This document shows positions 60,575-64,000 of a DNA stretch of 64,000 bases, in pieces. Where the stretch lies: assembly GCF_040807025.1 (NCBI RefSeq), contig NC_090944.1, forward strand, positions 123,929,738 to 123,993,737, given 5' to 3'. The notes below the pieces were generated by a model that saw only the letters and a list, made by a program, of their open reading frames with translations, did not search any database and was not told where the DNA came from. This DNA is from Struthio camelus (Eukaryota; Chordata; Aves; Struthioniformes; Struthionidae). How positions within the stretch are numbered: the first letter of the stretch is position 1; each line of letters opens with the position of its first letter. A program made the position numbers and the translations under genes.

Positions 60575-63500
60575 GTAGGCGCTAATTCAGACCGAACGTG
60601 GGTGTGTTCCTCGCCCTTTGCCGAGAGCCCTGTTGTCAGTGCAGGTTTGCAAAGAGACTGGCAAGACTAGGTTTGCAGCACTGGTGCGAGGCAAGTAGCT
60701 GTGTAGCTTTAAGTGTCTGTCTCTTCTCTCTTGCCGATTAAAAGATATTATTTATTCACTCCTTCTTGAAGACTTATTCACCTGTGAAGCAGCCCAAAGT
60801 AAGCCCCGTGTCTCTGATAGGTGACTCTTTTGCAGGAAGCCCATTTTCAGAATGCAAATGGTAGTTTCTTGCTTATGAAGATGCTGCTCTTTCAGTAATT
60901 ATCCAGCTTTGTCTGTCATATTTTGGGATGGAGTTTTCCTGTGAGAACATACATTCCCAGGAAACTGAAATACTTGGCAAGCACTTCTCACTTTGAAATA
61001 GATTTTTAGCGAAAGCAAAAAGGAACGTAAAGGGCTCATCTGTTTATGTGTTATTCTGTATACAGACCTCAGCTGGAATGAGGAAGTAGTTAGGATTTTG
61101 ATTAATACAGCATACTTATTTAAGAAAAAGATTTTATTTTGGAATAATATAGTGATAGTTTTTATCTTCTTTAAACAGTAAACACAATGTTATGGTTAAA
61201 ATAAAGAAATTAAATATACAAATCTCATGAGGGAGAAACACAGGGCATGACTTGTCTTCGAGTGGTAGGTGTTACAGAACAACTTTTGATGTTGATAACT
61301 AATAGCAATGCATAAACCATTAATGTAGTTAACATTTTTGACTGACAGCAGAGAGGGAATTTGCTTTATGATTGTAAAGACTCCCTCATGTTTCTGCTTC
61401 AGTTATATAACTGCAGTCATTATAAACCTGATGCGTATAAGCCCATTCTATATAGTTGAATTCAGGTGACATTTGTCACTTTTAAGCATCTCTCTCTCTC
61501 TCTCTCCTAATACTCGTGTTCAAAATAGTATTTGGAGGCTTTTGTCATCTGTTACTTTCCCTTCTTTAGTTTTCAAAGTATTTAACTTATATAATTTTAA
61601 TAATAATGATGAGAAGGTTCCAGAAATGGCTGCCAAGTGTGTGAGGATAAAAGAAATTGCAACCTTGCAGCCCAGTAAAGAAGATGACAAGAATGGATGA
61701 GATTTGTTACTTGACAACACGTAGCTGTGCGTGTTTTTTGTGTGTTCCCTCTGCTGGTAGTTATCACAAGCTTAAAGTAGTGTTATCCAAGTTAAGTCAT
61801 CAGTTAATGGTTGCTTACTTACGCAGGACCTATGTCGCAATCTTGAGATGCTTAGCTCCTGTTCAAATGTCTGACTCCCTTAAGCAAGGTTTAACTTAAA
61901 ATCCTGTTTAAAGTATAGATGAATTACCTCTACGTTGTGAACACTTGGTAGCAAGGCTTCTGTAATTTTGGAGCATTTGGGAATCTACCAGTTGGTATAA
62001 GGAATTCTTGCTGAGACACACTAGGTATATTTGCAAGCTTTCTGCTAGTAGGTGTAGTTTGTTTGTGTGGAAATATGGATGGTCATTGTCTCTTTGCCAT
62101 TTTATTTAAAGCTGATTTATTGTTGGGTTTTTTCATGACTCATTAAACTCTTGGTGTCTTCAGAGAAAGATGTATGTATTTTGGACACGAAAATTAATGA
62201 AAACAGAAAATCTGAATTAGTTAAACTTTGTAAAAGTTGCCAAGTGGACTAATAGACTGAAGTTTAGTCTGCTTAATTAGTTTGAGAATAAGTTTATAAC
62301 AAAACCAGGAAATAGAGGTTTCTTAAAAACAGTTGAGGAATTAAGGGAGGAAAAGGTGATGTGGAATCAAGAAGACAGAAATACTTGCTAGCTTTGGACT
62401 CTTTGTGTAGCACTGAAAGGAACTTAATCAGAGTTTGATACCATTTTTAAAGTCATACTCTTATATGTTATCTAGCAAGAGTATTGTAAGAACATCAGTT
62501 ATAATGTGTGAGAAGCTCAGATATGGGGGCTGTATTAATTAGCAGGGCGATAGACAGGTGCTCCTTTCTGTCTGTAAACTTTTGAAACAAATTAGTCTGT
62601 ATAACATTTCCATAGACTAATATAGTATATGCTATCATATTTAAATGCCAATATCCCTATGCCAATCTTTCACCTTATGTGAGAAAGAGCCAGTTTGCAC
62701 TAGAAAATTATACTACTTTAACTGTACTGATGCAGTTCTGTTATGCAGGGCATCCTGCTCTAGGTGGGCATGGTGCACTGCACCTGGGCACAGCATTCAT
62801 TCCTGTGTCAAAGACTCCTCGGTCATCTGAGTGTATTAAATTCCTTGTACAGTTTCCTAGAGTAGCTGGATAGTTCTAATGAATGTGTTGTACTGTACCA
62901 GTTCGCTTGCTTTCCTTACGTCTGGCTATGTGCAATGCTTTCTGATCAGTCATTCTGCATGCAGGCAGAGGCCAAGAGCCTGGGCCTTGCCTTGCCTTGA
63001 TAGTTGCCGAGGTCATAGAGGAGCACTCCTGAATCTCAGACCTGCTAACAGATTGACTGGGTGTGTATTTTCAGACACACCCTCACTTGTGAGCAGCAGA
63101 CACCAAAGGAGGTAAAGAGCAAGTTTAATTTTGTTCATCCAGTGATTCTTTAATAAGTAGTCTTGTGTAGCTGGGCTAATTATTCTTTTCCCTCTTTTGC
63201 TCGTCTCTGAGATGAGAAGGTGACGCTCAAGCCTTGTTCCTGGGGTGAAGTTTAAGCCTTGTTCCTGAATAAGTACGTCTTCGGAGTGTTTTACCCTGTC
63301 TAGGGGAGTGCAGCACCGTTTTTCAAGGAGGGTATAGGGATTGTTGGCTCACCATGCAAAGGTAAATGTTTTTAGTTAGAGCGATGGAGAAAGTCTGTCG
63401 TAGCTTTGTATGTCTTAACCAGCAGCTGTTCTCTGTTGTGGATTTGAGATGCAGCAGGTGGTGCTGAAGCAACTCTGAGGTTCCTGAGATTTCCACAGTC

Positions 63501-64000
63501 CAGTGTGTGGAAAAGGTGATGGTTTTCCCAGCCATTGATGGTTCTGTGTCTTCCAGAGATGTACTCTGGGACAAGAGAAAACTGACTGTTAGTTTAAAAA
63601 AAAGTTAATAAATCATTTTTTGCATTCCTTTTTTGTTGTTTGTTGCTTATGAAGGTAGTAGATTAGGTAGTACAAATACCAACCAAGTAGTGCTTCAGGT
63701 GCCTTGGGTGCAGACAGCGGTGAAATTTAAGTTGCCAAATATCAGCTGCTTGACAGCTGTTGCTCGGTGTCGCAAAAATCAGCGCTGAAAAACGGGTGGC
63801 AGTTTGGGAGCACTGCACTGGAAATATATATTATGGGTACACAACCACATTGCTTATGTTTTGTTATGGAAACAGTTCAACCCTAGGTTTCCAAGGAGCA
63901 GAGTCTCACACGAGTATAGCACCAAAATTAATTAATTATTTAATTGGCAGTACAGCAAAGTAGCAGCTCGAGCTGGGTGCTTCCAGGGAGGGACCCTGAA
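60575..64000 (+). other. presumed intron 1 of the rightward gene
   Basis: AT-rich sequence after the donor at 60575. It contains a TC microsatellite at 61489-61506 and one weak candidate exon starting at 61570, given under findings. No other exon I can support is visible up to the window edge. Confidence 0.45.
61489..61506 (+). repeat. (TC)9 microsatellite
   Basis: A perfect TC dinucleotide run. Confidence 0.9.

Noticed and set aside
1-64000. CRISPR arrays, operons, bacterial mobile elements, tRNA or rRNA genes
   Set aside because: No evenly spaced direct repeats with unique spacers, no ribosome-binding-site-led gene runs and no tRNA cloverleaf or rRNA sequence were seen. The DNA is vertebrate.

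Overview
This looks like euchromatic DNA from a bird, most likely an AT-leaning window that runs between the 5' ends of two genes with one small gene in between. The main evidence is a fairly young CR1 LINE (about 41366-42161). It has a near-intact ORF2 tail and ends in the tandem ATTCTGTG octamer typical of avian CR1. Several much older CR1 and MIR-like remnants are also present, there are no mammalian L1 or Alu elements, and repeat density is low. There is no sign of bacterial, phage or plasmid organisation. Most open frames here are chance readings of noncoding vertebrate DNA. The species cannot be named from the sequence alone.

Layout. At 6790-7300 there is a CpG island promoter. It contains a 20-bp tandem duplication carrying two YY1/TISU-type start contexts on the minus strand, followed by a short candidate coding exon with a strong splice donor, so a gene probably runs leftward out of the window. 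At 18885-19775 (minus) there is one clear intact protein gene. It encodes a 296-residue ANKRD9-family ankyrin protein on a single coding exon, with a BC-box-like and a Cul5-box-like motif at its C-terminus. A well-formed minus-strand polyadenylation signal near 13990 may end its transcript. From 20 to 59 kb the window is largely intergenic or intronic. It holds CR1 fragments (37140-38850, 41366-42161, about 43240-43435), three MIR-like SINE remnants, three diverged same-strand copies of an old unclassified repeat, a palindromic repeat and several microsatellites. At 59080-60400 there is a second, larger CpG island with GC boxes, CRE-like sites and a 17-bp-periodic array containing MYB-type motifs. 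It appears to drive a plus-strand gene: a leader exon ends at 59378 and a second exon at 60351-60574 encodes a start codon plus a hydrophobic signal segment. That gene continues through intron 1 off the right edge, and its product was not recognised.

How the parts relate. The outer genes appear to be transcribed away from each other, leftward from about 7.2 kb and rightward from about 59.3 kb. The ANKRD9-like gene lies between them on the minus strand. No operon-like or multi-gene system is present. The most useful new information is the two short, splice-bounded first exons that a length-filtered reading-frame search would miss, and the paralogue-specific features of the ANKRD9-like protein.
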